Shown here: positions 1-8,546 of the stretch, in pieces | Layout: each line of letters begins with the position of its first letter | How positions within the stretch are numbered: position 1 is the first letter of the stretch | Assembly (NCBI RefSeq): GCF_016889705.1 | Contig: NZ_CP069526.1 | Span: 1,612,001-1,676,000 of the forward strand | DNA length: 64,000 bases | Direction of reading: 5' to 3' | Source: Amycolatopsis sp. FDAARGOS 1241 | Lineage (GTDB): Bacteria > Actinomycetota > Actinomycetes > Mycobacteriales > Pseudonocardiaceae | Translations under genes and position numbers: made by a program | Notes under the pieces: generated by a model | What the model was told of the DNA's origin: nothing | The model's database searches: none | The model's input: the letters and a program-made list of their open reading frames with translations, nothing else

Positions 1-60
1 GACACCGAAACTCCCCTCGCCGGAGCACCTGGGGCATGCTGATCGCGGCGGTGGTCGGAC

Positions 61-1275
61 ATGGCTGAAGAATTCCGTCTTCGTTCGGTCGCCGTCGCGG
101 TGTACGCGCCCGCGACGCTGTTCGGGCTCGCCGAGGGCTCGATGCTGCCGGTCGTCGCGTTGAGCGCGATCGACCGCGGGGCCACGACCTCGGTCGCGGC
201 GCTGATCAGCGCGCTGATCGGCATCGGGTCGCTCGTCACGAACATCCCCGCCGGGGTGCTGGCGACGCGCGTCGGTGAACGCAAGTCGATGCTGCTGGCC
301 GCCGCGGTGTCGGTCGCGGGCCTGGTGCTGTGCCTGCTCGACCTCGGCACGGGTTCGTGGCCGCTGGTGGTCTACGGCGCCGGCGTGCTGCTCATCGGCG
401 CGGCGAGCGCCGTCTACAGCCTCGCGCGGCAGTCGTACCTGACGGAATCCGTGCCGCTGCACATGCGTGCCCGCGCGTTGTCGACGCTCGGTGGCACCAT
501 GCGCGTCGGCGTTTTCGTGGGTCCCTTCCTCGGCGCCGCGGCGATGCAGGTGTGGGGGCCGCCGGGCGCGTACTACCTGAGCCTGGTCGCGGTGCTCGCG
601 GCCGGTGCGGTCGTCTACCGCGTGCCCGACCTGGAGACCACCGCGGAGGTCCGCGCCGCCGCCGCGTCGATCACGACGTGGGGCATGGTCAAGCAGCAGT
701 GGCGCGTGTACGCGACCCTGGGCGCCGGCATCCTGCTGCTGTCGGGAATCCGGCAGACGCGCCAGACCGTCGTCCCGCTGTGGGCCGCGCACCTCGGGCT
801 GAGCCCCACGGCCAGCTCCGTGATCTACGGCTTCGCCGGTGCCATCGACGCGCTCGTCTTCTACCCCGCGGGCAAGGTGATGGATCGCTACGGCCGCCGC
901 TGGGTCGCCGTGCCGTGCGCCTTCATGCTCGGCGTGTCGTTCGTGCTCATGCCGCTCACCCACGGTGCGCTGCTGCTGTCGGTCGTCGCGATGGTCATGG
1001 GCTTCGGCAACGGCATCGGGTCGGGCATCATCATGACCCTCGGCGCGGACGTCTCGCCCTCGATCGGCCGCCCCACGCACATCGGCATCTGGAACGAACT
1101 CGCCGACGTCGGTTCCGGCCTCGGCCCGCTGCTGCTCGCCGCCGTGACGGCGCTGGCCGGCCTCGGCCCCGGCATCGTCGTCAGCGGTTTCGTCGGTTTC
1201 GGCGCGGCGGCGGCGTTGTGGACGTGGATCCCCCGCACGGTGCGGCGGGTACGCCGGGTCCCGGCTACGGAGTGA
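61..1275 (+). CDS. MFS transporter, probable drug/metabolite exporter
   Basis: Encodes 404 residues with about twelve hydrophobic segments and the 6+6 layout of the major facilitator superfamily. The first-half loop carries a motif-A-like stretch (GVLATRVGERKS, about residue 66). A related motif, GKVMDRYGRRW, begins the second half at about residue 271. Length is normal for a 12-helix MFS carrier. It should act in the cytoplasmic membrane by proton-coupled exchange; the substrate cannot be read from sequence. The start at 61 gives an uninterrupted first helix. The next gene lies about 100 bp downstream on the same strand and is functionally unrelated. Confidence 0.85.
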   Translation: MAEEFRLRSVAVAVYAPATLFGLAEGSMLPVVALSAIDRGATTSVAALISALIGIGSLVTNIPAGVLATRVGERKSMLLAAAVSVAGLVLCLLDLGTGSWPLVVYGAGVLLIGAASAVYSLARQSYLTESVPLHMRARALSTLGGTMRVGVFVGPFLGAAAMQVWGPPGAYYLSLVAVLAAGAVVYRVPDLETTAEVRAAAASITTWGMVKQQWRVYATLGAGILLLSGIRQTRQTVVPLWAAHLGLSPTASSVIYGFAGAIDALVFYPAGKVMDRYGRRWVAVPCAFMLGVSFVLMPLTHGALLLSVVAMVMGFGNGIGSGIIMTLGADVSPSIGRPTHIGIWNELADVGSGLGPLLLAAVTALAGLGPGIVVSGFVGFGAAAALWTWIPRTVRRVRRVPATE

Positions 1276-1378
1276 CGGGACCGGCTCCATCGCGGCACGC
1301 TTTTTCACTCTCCGTTGACTTGTGGTGCGCGAGCGGCTCACCCTCGGCCCATCCGGCGTCGACGCAGAGGAGGGCGCC

Positions 1379-1708
1379 ATGACCGTCGATCGCATCAACC
1401 CGGAGACGCCGCCCAGACCGGTGATGGACCTGTATTCGCAGGTAGCGGTCGGCTCACCCGGTGCCCGGCTGGTGACGATCGCCGGTCAGCTCGCGCTCGA
1501 CCCCGACGGCGAGCTCGTCGGTGCGGGCGACTACGCGGCGCAAGCGAAACAAGCCTTCCGCAACCTCCAGGAAGCACTCGAAGCCGCCGGCTGCACACCC
1601 GCCGGCCTCGTGAAGTGCACGATCCACGTCGTCGATTCGTCACCCGACGTCATCGATGGGCTGCCGGAATGGCTGATCGAGGTCGACGCCGTGGCGGTCG
1701 CCAGCTGA
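1379..1708 (+). CDS. RidA/YjgF-family protein with internal deletion
   Basis: RidA proteins hydrolyse reactive enamine/imine intermediates as cytosolic trimers. The N-terminal two thirds look normal (VTIAGQLALDPDGELVG, then the QAFRNLQEALEAAG helix and LVKCTIHVVD strand). At about residue 92 the protein jumps from DVIDGLP straight to EWLIEVDAVAVAS, the normal C-terminal strand. Roughly 22-25 residues that usually lie between, including the conserved Arg that binds substrate carboxylate, are missing in frame. Length is 109 aa against the usual ~130. The ATG at 1379 follows GGAGGGCGCC, a better start than the upstream in-frame GTG. Probably inactive as a deaminase. Confidence 0.7.
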   Translation: MTVDRINPETPPRPVMDLYSQVAVGSPGARLVTIAGQLALDPDGELVGAGDYAAQAKQAFRNLQEALEAAGCTPAGLVKCTIHVVDSSPDVIDGLPEWLIEVDAVAVAS

Positions 1709-1780
1709 GTCCACTGTGGACCGGCCGGTCGCGCTCGGGCAGCTTCCGGCCGGACTGGTTCCGCGGACGACAGGGGGAAG

Positions 1781-2560
1781 ATGATGACCGCAGCTCCCGG
1801 CTCCGAGGTGACCGCGCTGCCGTCCCTGATCCGCACCGATTCCGGGTACCGGATCTTCAACCCGCGCCTGCTCGCCGACGGCTACGCGCTGACGCCGGCC
1901 GGTAGCCTTGTCCACCGCCACGACGGCTGGTTCGCAGGGCTCGCGGTCGTGGTCTTCGTCGCGCCGACGGTCGCGCTTCCGGTGTTACTCGCGGACGGCG
2001 GAGCCTGGTCGATCGCGCTGTGGCTCGTCCTCGGCGTGCTCGGCGGGCTCGCGCTGGCCGGTGCCGAGGCCGCGCTGTGCCCGGGCGACGCCCTGGCGCG
2101 CCACCGGAAGCGGACGACGGAGGAGGCCGAGCTGGCCGTCACCCGCGAGCACAAGCAGGCCTCCCGGCTCTGCGCGCTGGGGGAGCGGATCGCGAAGTCG
2201 GCCGCGTGGCGCACCGGTGCGTTCGACGGGGAGCGGCGGCTGGAACGCCTCGTCTGGGGCGCCGTCCTGCGCGCGCGCCGCCTGGAGGAGTCGAAGGAGG
2301 ACTACAGTGAGGACAAGCGCCTCGGCCTCGACCAACAGTCGCGCGCCGGCGCGCGCCGCGCCATCGCCGAGGCCGAGGAGGCCCTCGCGGAGCTCGAAGG
2401 GCGCCTGCGTGTGATCAAAGAGGCGGCCGACGCCGTCGAGTTCAAGGTCGACCCGGCCCGCCGGGCGAACCTGCGGCGGCGGACGCCGGACTGGGCCGAC
2501 CCCCTGCAGGACGCCGAGCTGCTGCTGCTCGAGATCACGACGATGCGCGACTACCTCTGA
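1781..2560 (+). CDS. membrane-anchored coiled-coil protein of unknown function
   Basis: Encodes 259 aa with no recognised domain. Two adjacent hydrophobic segments lie at about residues 47-92, followed by a long charged region rich in Glu, Arg and Ala with heptad-like spacing (about 105-235) that should form a coiled coil in the cytoplasm. The start is either ATG 1781 or ATG 1784, both just after CAGGGGGAAG. Its last 26 bp overlap the 3' end of the UvrA-like pseudogene on the other strand. Similar two-helix plus coiled-coil proteins occur in actinomycetes; the role is unknown. Confidence 0.6.
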   Translation: MMTAAPGSEVTALPSLIRTDSGYRIFNPRLLADGYALTPAGSLVHRHDGWFAGLAVVVFVAPTVALPVLLADGGAWSIALWLVLGVLGGLALAGAEAALCPGDALARHRKRTTEEAELAVTREHKQASRLCALGERIAKSAAWRTGAFDGERRLERLVWGAVLRARRLEESKEDYSEDKRLGLDQQSRAGARRAIAEAEEALAELEGRLRVIKEAADAVEFKVDPARRANLRRRTPDWADPLQDAELLLLEITTMRDYL

Positions 2561-3850
2561 GGTACGGGCCGGTGACGCTCGCGGGATCCGTCGCGACCTC
2601 GTCCGGTGTCCCCTGCGCGACGATCCGGCCCCCGCCCGGCCCGCCGGCGGGGCCGAGGTCGATGACGTGGTCGGCCGCGGCCAGCAGGTCCAGGTCGTGG
2701 TCGATGACGAGGATGGTGGCGCCGTCGTCGAGCAGGCGGTCGAACACCCCGACGAGCGTGCCGATGTCCACCGGGTGCAGACCCGTCGACGGTTCGTCGA
2801 GCACGTAGAGCACGTCGCGCTGGCTGCTGCGCAGGCGCGCGGCGATCCGCAGGCGCTGCGACTCGCCGCCGGAGAGTGCCGGCGTCGGCTCGCCGAGGCG
2901 CAAGTACCCGAGCCCGACGTCGGCGATGGGCCGCAGCGGTCGGGCGATGGCGGGCACGCCGGCGTAGCGCCCGAGGGCGTCGGCCACCGTGAGCTCGAGG
3001 ACGTCGGCGATCGTGAGGCCGTCGACGCGCACCGCGAGCGTTTCTCCGGTGAACCGCGCGCCGTGGCACGCGGGGCAGTCGACGGTGATGTCGGGCAGGT
3101 ACTGCACGTCGAGGTCGAGGGAGCCCAGGCCCTTGCACGTCGGGCACTGGCCCTGCTTGGTGTTGAACGAGAAGTGGCCGGCTGCCAGGCCCGACGCGGC
3201 TGCGAAGCGCGCGCGGACGGCGTCGAAGGCGCCGGAGTAGGTGCCGGGGGTGGACCGCGCGTTGAGGCCGATCGGCGTCGCGTCGATCTCCACGACCTAG
3301 CGCACCGAGCCGAGCGCCAGCTTCGCGACGTGGTCCGGCAGCGGTTCGCCGGCGAGCTGCGCGCGGGCGGCGGAAGGAGGCTTTCGAGCACGAGCGCGGT
3401 TTTGCCCGCCCCGGAGGGACCGGCGAACGCGGTGAGGCGGCCGACCGGGAACGCCGCGGTCACATCGCGCAGGTTGTACAGGCTGCTGACGGTGATGGCG
3501 GCCCGCCCGTTCGTCGACGGCCGCCGCGGGCGTTCGACCGTGGCGCGACCGGCGAGGTACGGGCCGATGATCGACTTCTTGTTCTTCTCGAGCGCGGCGG
3601 GCGTGCCCTCGGCGAGAATCGTGCTCCCCAGCCACCCGGCACCGGGCCCCATCTCGATGACCCAGTCGGCCGTGCGGATCACGTCGAGGTCGTGCTCGAC
3701 CACGACCACCGAGTTCCCGTTTCTGCGCCAGGGTGTCGATGGTCTTGCGCAGCCCCTCGACGTTGCTCGGGTGCAGCCCGACCGACGGCTCGTCCAGCAC
3801 GTAGAGCATGCCGGTGGTGTTCGCGCGGACGGTGGCGGAAGTTGTAGATC
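2535..3850 (-). pseudogene. UvrA-like ABC ATPase remnant (N-terminus lost, frameshifted)
   Basis: The C-terminal half matches the UvrA-like excinuclease/drug-resistance ATPase family: a zinc module (CPTCKGLG ... CPACHGARF), the ABC signature ALSGGESQRLRIA, Walker B VLYVLDEPSTGLHP and IDHDLD. Upstream, a first-half Walker B (MLYVLDEPSVGLHP, near 3809), then VVVVEHDLD and a second Walker A (GPSGAGKT), lie in alternating frames. That implies frameshifts near 3715 and 3370, and an amber stop interrupts the frame at 3297-3299. About 300 N-terminal residues are absent and the sequence runs directly into a flavin-reductase gene. It cannot make a working ATPase. Confidence 0.8.
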
Positions 3851-4373
3851 AACGGGCTCCACTTCCCAGGATCGACGTGGTCGGTCCCCGGCACCACCAG
3901 CCCGGCTTCGCAGTGCACCCGCACCACCGACGTCTCGACGATCGCGAAGCCGTCGCCGTCGTGCGTCGCGCTCACGCGCGCCTCGAGCTGCACCGGCACC
4001 CCGCGACCCGGGGCGGCCGCACCACCTCGGCCGGCGCGGGCCGCAGCCCGGCGGCGCCGAACTTGTCGGCCTCGTACCGGAACTTCGCCCGCTTGTGCGC
4101 CGGCACCGGATCGGCGCCCGTCAGCGGCGCCGGCCGCTCCACCCGCTCCCCCAGCTCGGGCCCGGGCAGGTTGATCACCAGCTCCGGCCGCTGCACCAGA
4201 TTTCGCGCCCCGAGCGAACTCCGGCTCAGTCTGAGAACCACCGCCTCGCCCAGCGCCCAGAACGACGACATCGGCGTGATGTTCGCCGACCCGTCCGCGT
4301 TCTCGGTTGTCAGCAACGCCACCGGGGTCCCGAAGTACAGCACGCTCGGTTTGATACTCAGGTGTTCGATCAC
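3838..4373 (-). pseudogene. flavin reductase (RutF/DIM6-NTAB type) remnant
   Basis: Reads from MIEHLSIKPSVLYFGTPVAL through the FMN-binding region typical of NAD(P)H:flavin reductase-like proteins. The frame breaks near 4005 and resumes in another frame as VQLEARVSATHDGDGFAIVE ... WSPLIYNFRH. The usual last ~20 residues (a YFG... tail) are missing; instead the sequence passes at about 3845 into the UvrA-like gene on the same strand. One frameshift plus a 3' deletion make it a pseudogene. It lies next to a small membrane-protein gene whose start codon faces the TetR gene. Confidence 0.75.
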
Positions 4374-4383
4374 TCCGTCGACG

Positions 4384-4830
4384 TTAAGCGCCCCAGCCTT
4401 CGGCCCGCTCCGAACCGTCCCGCCTCAAGGCGGGGATGCGGACGAACCCCGCGGCCTGCCTGACGGCGATCCCCGCCACCGCGACCGCGGCCGGGATGTG
4501 CACCGCGAGCAGGCCGCGCCCGGCGTGCCCCGTCACGATCACCACGACGACGAGCACGAGCAGGAACACCCGCGTCGCCAGTGCCGAACGCGCGTCGGGC
4601 CGGCGGTGGAGCAGCACCAGCGCGGCCACGAGGCTCACCAGCGGCGGCAACACCAGCGCGGTGCCCAGCACCTCGTGCCAGGCGTGGAACCCGTGGTCTC
4701 CGCCCAGGAACCCGCCCGCGAACAGCCCCTGGACCACCACTCCCACCGCGAGGACGAGCCCCGTCATCGCCGTGACCCGCGGCGCGGCCACGGCTTGCCT
4801 CGTGCGGTTCGTTCTGGTTGTGCGGTTCAT
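4384..4830 (-). CDS. small four-helix membrane protein
   Basis: Encodes 148 aa with a short basic N-terminus and four hydrophobic segments (about residues 20-40, 52-72, 85-103, 106-124). The loop between helices 1 and 2 is His- and Gly-rich (GGFLGGDHGFHAWHEVLG). It resembles the small actinobacterial integral membrane proteins of unknown role that sit beside TetR regulators. It is divergent from the TetR gene, with the palindromic operator between the two start codons. It is therefore probably the regulator's target. Start chosen at ATG 4830, preceded by GAAAGGAGG. Confidence 0.65.
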   Translation of the reverse strand: MNRTTRTNRTRQAVAAPRVTAMTGLVLAVGVVVQGLFAGGFLGGDHGFHAWHEVLGTALVLPPLVSLVAALVLLHRRPDARSALATRVFLLVLVVVVIVTGHAGRGLLAVHIPAAVAVAGIAVRQAAGFVRIPALRRDGSERAEGWGA

Positions 4831-4848
4831 TCCGGCCTCCTTTCGAGG

Positions 4849-4887
4849 TTGAGAGTAATACTCTCAATTCAAGAGTGCTACTCTCAA
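4849..4887. promoter_or_regulatory. TetR-type operator(s) between divergent genes
   Basis: TTGAGAGTAATACTCTCAA (4849-4867) is a palindrome with 9-bp arms around one central base. A degenerate second copy, AAGAGTGCTACTCTCAA (4871-4887), abuts the GTG start of the TetR gene. The half-site TACTCTCAA therefore occurs three times within 39 bp. This is a classic autoregulatory TetR operator layout between a regulator and its divergent target. The binding protein is inferred, not shown. Confidence 0.75.
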
Positions 4888-4890
4888 CTC

Positions 4891-5517
4891 GTGACGACTC
4901 CCGGACGAGGCGGCCAGGCGCGGACCCGACTGGCTCGCGCGGCCGTCGTCGAAGCGGCGGCCGCGCTTTTCGCCGAACGTGGCTACGCGGCGACGACCGT
5001 GGAGGCGATCAGCGAACGTTCCGAAGTCCCGGCTGCCACGGTGTACCGGCTCTTCTCGTCGAAGCTCGGCATTCTCAAGGCCCTGCTCGACGCCGCCGTC
5101 TCCGGCAACGAGGACGACGTCGGCCTCGCCGACCAGCCCACCGCGCAGGCCTTGCTGCGCGAGCCCGACCCCGTCCGCCGGCTCGCGGGTTTCGCCGCCC
5201 TGTGCCGGGAGGTGAACGTGCGGACCTCACCGCTGTACCGCATCCTCACGGGCGCCGCCGCTTCCGACCGCGATGCCGCCGCTCTCCTGGCGGAGCGGGC
5301 CCGGGACCGCAGCGCCGGTCAGAACCGGATCGCCCGCTCCCTCGCCCGGGCCGGCGCGCTGCGCCCCGGGCTGCGCGAGAAGGACGCGGCCGACGTCATC
5401 CACGCGTTGATGTCACCCGAGGTGTTTTCGCTCCTGGTCGGCGATCGTCGCTGGTCGCCGCAGCGGTACGAGACGTGGCTCGCCCACACGCTCACCGACC
5501 AGCTCCTGCCCCGGTGA
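4891..5517 (+). CDS. TetR/AcrR-family transcriptional regulator
   Basis: Encodes 208 aa from a GTG immediately after the palindromic operator. The N-terminal helix-turn-helix is clear (AAALFAERGYAATTVEAISE, then VPAATVYRLFSSKLGILKAL, about residues 20-65). The C-terminal ligand-binding domain is of general TetR type and does not identify a ligand. It should repress itself and the divergent membrane-protein gene, with release on binding a small molecule. The upstream in-frame extension of the open frame runs through the operator and the antisense of other genes and is not coding. Confidence 0.85.
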   Translation: MTTPGRGGQARTRLARAAVVEAAAALFAERGYAATTVEAISERSEVPAATVYRLFSSKLGILKALLDAAVSGNEDDVGLADQPTAQALLREPDPVRRLAGFAALCREVNVRTSPLYRILTGAAASDRDAAALLAERARDRSAGQNRIARSLARAGALRPGLREKDAADVIHALMSPEVFSLLVGDRRWSPQRYETWLAHTLTDQLLPR

Positions 5518-5551
5518 ACCCCGGGCCGCCCCGGGGTTCACGTTCCGGGAA

Positions 5552-6841
5552 TCAGGCTCCCGCGGCGACGGTGCGCCCGGCGAGCATCACCACGCCCGAG
5601 ACGAGGCAGGCGCCGGCTCCGACGACGAGCGCGGCCGGGCCGTAACCCCAGCCGAGGCCGGTGAGCGCCGACAGCGGCAGCCCGCCGAGGATGGCGCCGG
5701 GCTGGCTCATGGCGAACGCGAACGCGCCGCCGGTCGCGCGGCACGCGGTGGTGTAGCACTCGGACTGGAAGACCAGCAGGGTCGCGTACGGGCCGAGCAG
5801 GGAGAACAACCCGATCATGTAGGTGACGAGCACGAACCCCACGTTGTCCGGGCCGAGCAGCATCAGCGTGAACATCACCGCGGCCACGGTCCAGCCGAAG
5901 GCGATCACGCGGTGGCGCGGGAAGCGGTCGCCGAGCCAGCCGTGGGCGAGCTAGCCGAGCGCGGCGACCAGGTTCGACGCGACGACCGGCAGCAAGCTGT
6001 TCGACGAGCTGAAGCCCTTGCCCGATTCGAGCACGGTGGTGCCGAGCACGCTGAAGGTCTGGATCGCCATCCAGTTGGTGAGCCAGCCGAGCGCGAGCAC
6101 GAGAGTGTTGCGCAGCTGCGCGCCGGAAGATCATCGACAGCGGCGCGGAGCGCTGCTTCGTGGCCATACCGCGCTGCGCCAGGAACTGCGGGCTCTCCCG
6201 CAGCTTGCGGCACAGCAGGGCCACGATCACCCGCGGGCACGGTGGCGAGGAGGAAAACCCAGCGCCACTGGCCCGGGTCGAGGAACACCGACACGAGCGC
6301 GACGAGGCCTGCGGCGGCGAGCGCACCCAGCGGCCAGGCCGTCTGCACCATCGAGAAGACGAAGCCGCGGTGGCGCGAAACGCGTTCGTCCTCGGCGGCG
6401 TTGCAGAGCTCGTTCAGGTAGGTCGCGTTCACCGACTGCTCGGACAGGCTCAGCCCGCTGATGGAGCGAACGGCGACGAGGCTGGCCGCCCGCCGGTGGC
6501 CGCGGTCACTGCGGACGCGAGTGCCGTGCCGCTCACGGTGGCGATCATCCCGCGGCGTCGCCCGATCCGGACGACGATCGGCCCGATCGAGAACAACGCG
6601 ACCGCGGTGCCCACGCTCGCCAGCGTCGACACGACCGAGCGAACGATTCCGACCAGCCGAACGTCGCCGAGATCCGCGGCAGCAGCGTGCCGAACAGGAT
6701 GAAGTCGTAGACGGCGTCGATGCCGGCCACCCAGCCGATGCCGGTCGATCGGCGGATTTCCCGCAGCGGCACCTTGCCGGCGGCCGGCTACGGCCGGGCC
6801 TCGACGGGATCGCGTTCGAGCGGGTCGGGGTGCGTGGTCAT
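5552..6841 (-). pseudogene. MFS transporter pseudogene (multiple frameshifts and stops)
   Basis: Fragments of one MFS carrier lie in order but in changing frames. The start is MTTHPDPLERDPVEARP followed by an in-frame amber stop (about 6788), then STGIGWVAGIDAVYDFILFG, SIGPIVVRIGRRRGM, WPLGALAAAGLVALVSVFL, ESPQFLAQRG and finally GFVLVTYMIGLFSLLGPYAT to the end. At least four frame changes and another stop near 5952 are needed. The family is the metabolite:proton symporter branch (SPQFLAQRG after helix 6). The number of lesions makes real decay more likely than a single sequencing error. Confidence 0.8.
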
Positions 6842-7517
6842 GGGGGGCTCCTTGCGTTGGTGGGGTTCACCGGCGATCCGCGGGCTTCGCCTGCACGGCG
6901 CTGCCCGGGGCGCCGACGGCCGGGTTCCCCGCCCACGACGCCTGCCGGCCGCGCCACCGGGTTCGTGTCCCACGCTTCCGGCTGTCGAAACAGTGGAACC
7001 GCGCACCCGGCGCCCGTGTGGGCAGAAATTCGCGGCCCTCAGACAGGCCGCCATGACCCGGACGGGCAGCCCACCACCACCATCCGCGCACCACCACTTG
7101 ATCACCAGCCGCGCCGGAAACGGCCGCCCTCCGCCTGGCCGAGGCGCTCGTCGCGCGATCGTCGCCGGGGGCGCCGTTTCGACAGCGAATTGCCCACGAC
7201 GATCCAGCGCGTCGTTAGTCCGGCCGTCGGAAGCGGTGGGGAAGTTTTGAGCGAAGAGCCCCATGTGCTGGGGGAAGGTGACCCGTCTTCCCGATCATGA
7301 GCGCACGGCCACCCGGCGCAGCGAGTCCCGGAAGGATCGAATCCAGTGTCTATAGTGGACTTATCCGGGCCCGATGGCGGAGGAGCCGAAGTGGACAGTC
7401 GGCTCGTCGCCGACACTGCGGCGACGGCGGGCCGGGTCAACCGTGCCATCCGGGAGTCCACGCTCCGCGCCGGTTTCGCGGGCAGGCGTCAGCCGGCTCG
7501 TGTCGGGCCCGCCCGGT
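6842..7517. other. non-coding stretch with possible GntR-regulator remnant
   Basis: No convincing gene. From about 7346 the plus strand reads SIVDLSGPDGG then VDSRLVADTAATAGRVNRAIREST; the GRVNRAIREST part resembles the first helix of GntR-family winged-helix regulators. The frame then degenerates within ~40 codons. If real, it is a 5' stump of a regulator. The rest (6842-7340) shows no coding bias I trust. Confidence 0.3.
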
Positions 7518-7547
7518 CCGCCTGGACTGGCGGGTCAGTCCAGGCGG
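7518..7547 (-). terminator. hairpin at the 3' end of the Dap/NRPS operon
   Basis: A perfect 11-bp stem (CCGCCTGGACT / AGTCCAGGCGG) with an 8-base loop spans the stop codon of the last gene in the minus-strand operon. There is no T-tract, as is usual for actinomycete terminators. It likely ends transcription of the biosynthetic operon. Confidence 0.65.
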
Positions 7548-8521
7548 AGGCCGGCGATCAGCTCGTCCTCGTCGAGCACCTCGTCGCCGTACAGGTCGTG
7601 GAGCCAGTTCGTCTGGTAGATCGTGTCGAGGTAGCGCTCGCCGAGGTCCGGGGCGATGGCGACCGCGGTGAGGTCGTTCCCCTCGTGTTCGGGCAGCCAG
7701 CGCATGGCGCCGCTGACCACGGTGCCGGTGGAGCCGCCGAACAGGAACCCGTTGCGGGCCAGGCGGTGGCAGCTGCGGATGGTGTCCGCCTCGTCGACCA
7801 CGATCACCTCGTCCACGTAGCGCTCGTCGAGCAGCGGCGGCCGGACGCTCGTGCCGAGGCCGGGGATCATCCGGCGGCCCGGTTCACCACCGAAGGTCAC
7901 CGAACCGGCGCTGTCCACCGCGATGACACGGACCGGCCGGGGCCACTCGCGGAAGTAGCGGGCACAGCCCATCAGCGTTCCCGTGGTCCCCGCACCCACG
8001 AACAGCACGTCGAGTTCGGGGAACTGGCGGGCGATCTCCGGCGCGGTGGTCTGGTAGTGCGCTCGCCAGTTGGCCGGGTTCGCGTACTGGTTGAGCCAGA
8101 CGTACCGGTCGTCGGCGGCGCACAGCCCGCGCACCAGATCGAGCCGCGCGCCGAGGAAACCACCGGATCCGGCGGGTTGCGAGATCACGTGCACCCGGCT
8201 GCCCAGCGCTTCCATCAGGCGCCTGGCGGCCAGGTTGCAGCGTGAGTCGGTGACGCACAGGAACCGGTAACCCTTGCTGGCGGCGACCATGCTGAGAGCG
8301 ACCCCGAGGTTGCCCGAGGACGACTCGACCAGGATCGAATCCGGCTTCAGCAGCCCGTGCCACTCGGCGGCCTCGACCATCTGGGTCGCGGCCTTCAGCT
8401 TGATCGACCCGGCGAAGTTGAAGCCCTCGCACTTCAGGAAGAGCGAGTGCCCGAAGATCGGTTCGAGGTCGACGTAGAGCTCCTCTTCGTTGAAGTCGAA
8501 GGGAACGGATATCACGGGCAC
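7535..8521 (-). CDS. sbnA: SbnA-like PLP enzyme, N-(2-amino-2-carboxyethyl)-L-glutamate synthase
   Basis: Encodes 328 aa of the cysteine-synthase fold (PLP type II). The SbnA family joins O-phospho-L-serine and L-glutamate to give N-(2-amino-2-carboxyethyl)-glutamate, the first step to L-2,3-diaminopropionate. Visible features are the N-terminal KCEGFNFAGSIKLKAA with the PLP lysine (SIKLK), the substrate loop VESSSGNLGVALS, and the phosphate-cup GAGTTGTLMG. The sbnB-like gene directly upstream supports the assignment over ordinary cysteine synthase. It is the last gene of a five-gene operon. The start ATG at 8521 lies 25 bp after the sbnB stop. Confidence 0.88.
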   Translation of the reverse strand: MPVISVPFDFNEEELYVDLEPIFGHSLFLKCEGFNFAGSIKLKAATQMVEAAEWHGLLKPDSILVESSSGNLGVALSMVAASKGYRFLCVTDSRCNLAARRLMEALGSRVHVISQPAGSGGFLGARLDLVRGLCAADDRYVWLNQYANPANWRAHYQTTAPEIARQFPELDVLFVGAGTTGTLMGCARYFREWPRPVRVIAVDSAGSVTFGGEPGRRMIPGLGTSVRPPLLDERYVDEVIVVDEADTIRSCHRLARNGFLFGGSTGTVVSGAMRWLPEHEGNDLTAVAIAPDLGERYLDTIYQTNWLHDLYGDEVLDEDELIAGLRLD

Positions 8522-8546
8522 AATGACCCCCTCACAGTCAAGCTCA

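Noticed and set aside
1..60. Possible 3' end of a gene (frame ending APGAC-stop at 42)
   Set aside because: Only 13 codons are visible, with no recognisable sequence.
2667..4463. 598-codon plus-strand frame across the UvrA-like and reductase remnants
   Set aside because: Compositional shadow of the pseudogenes on the other strand; low-complexity translation.
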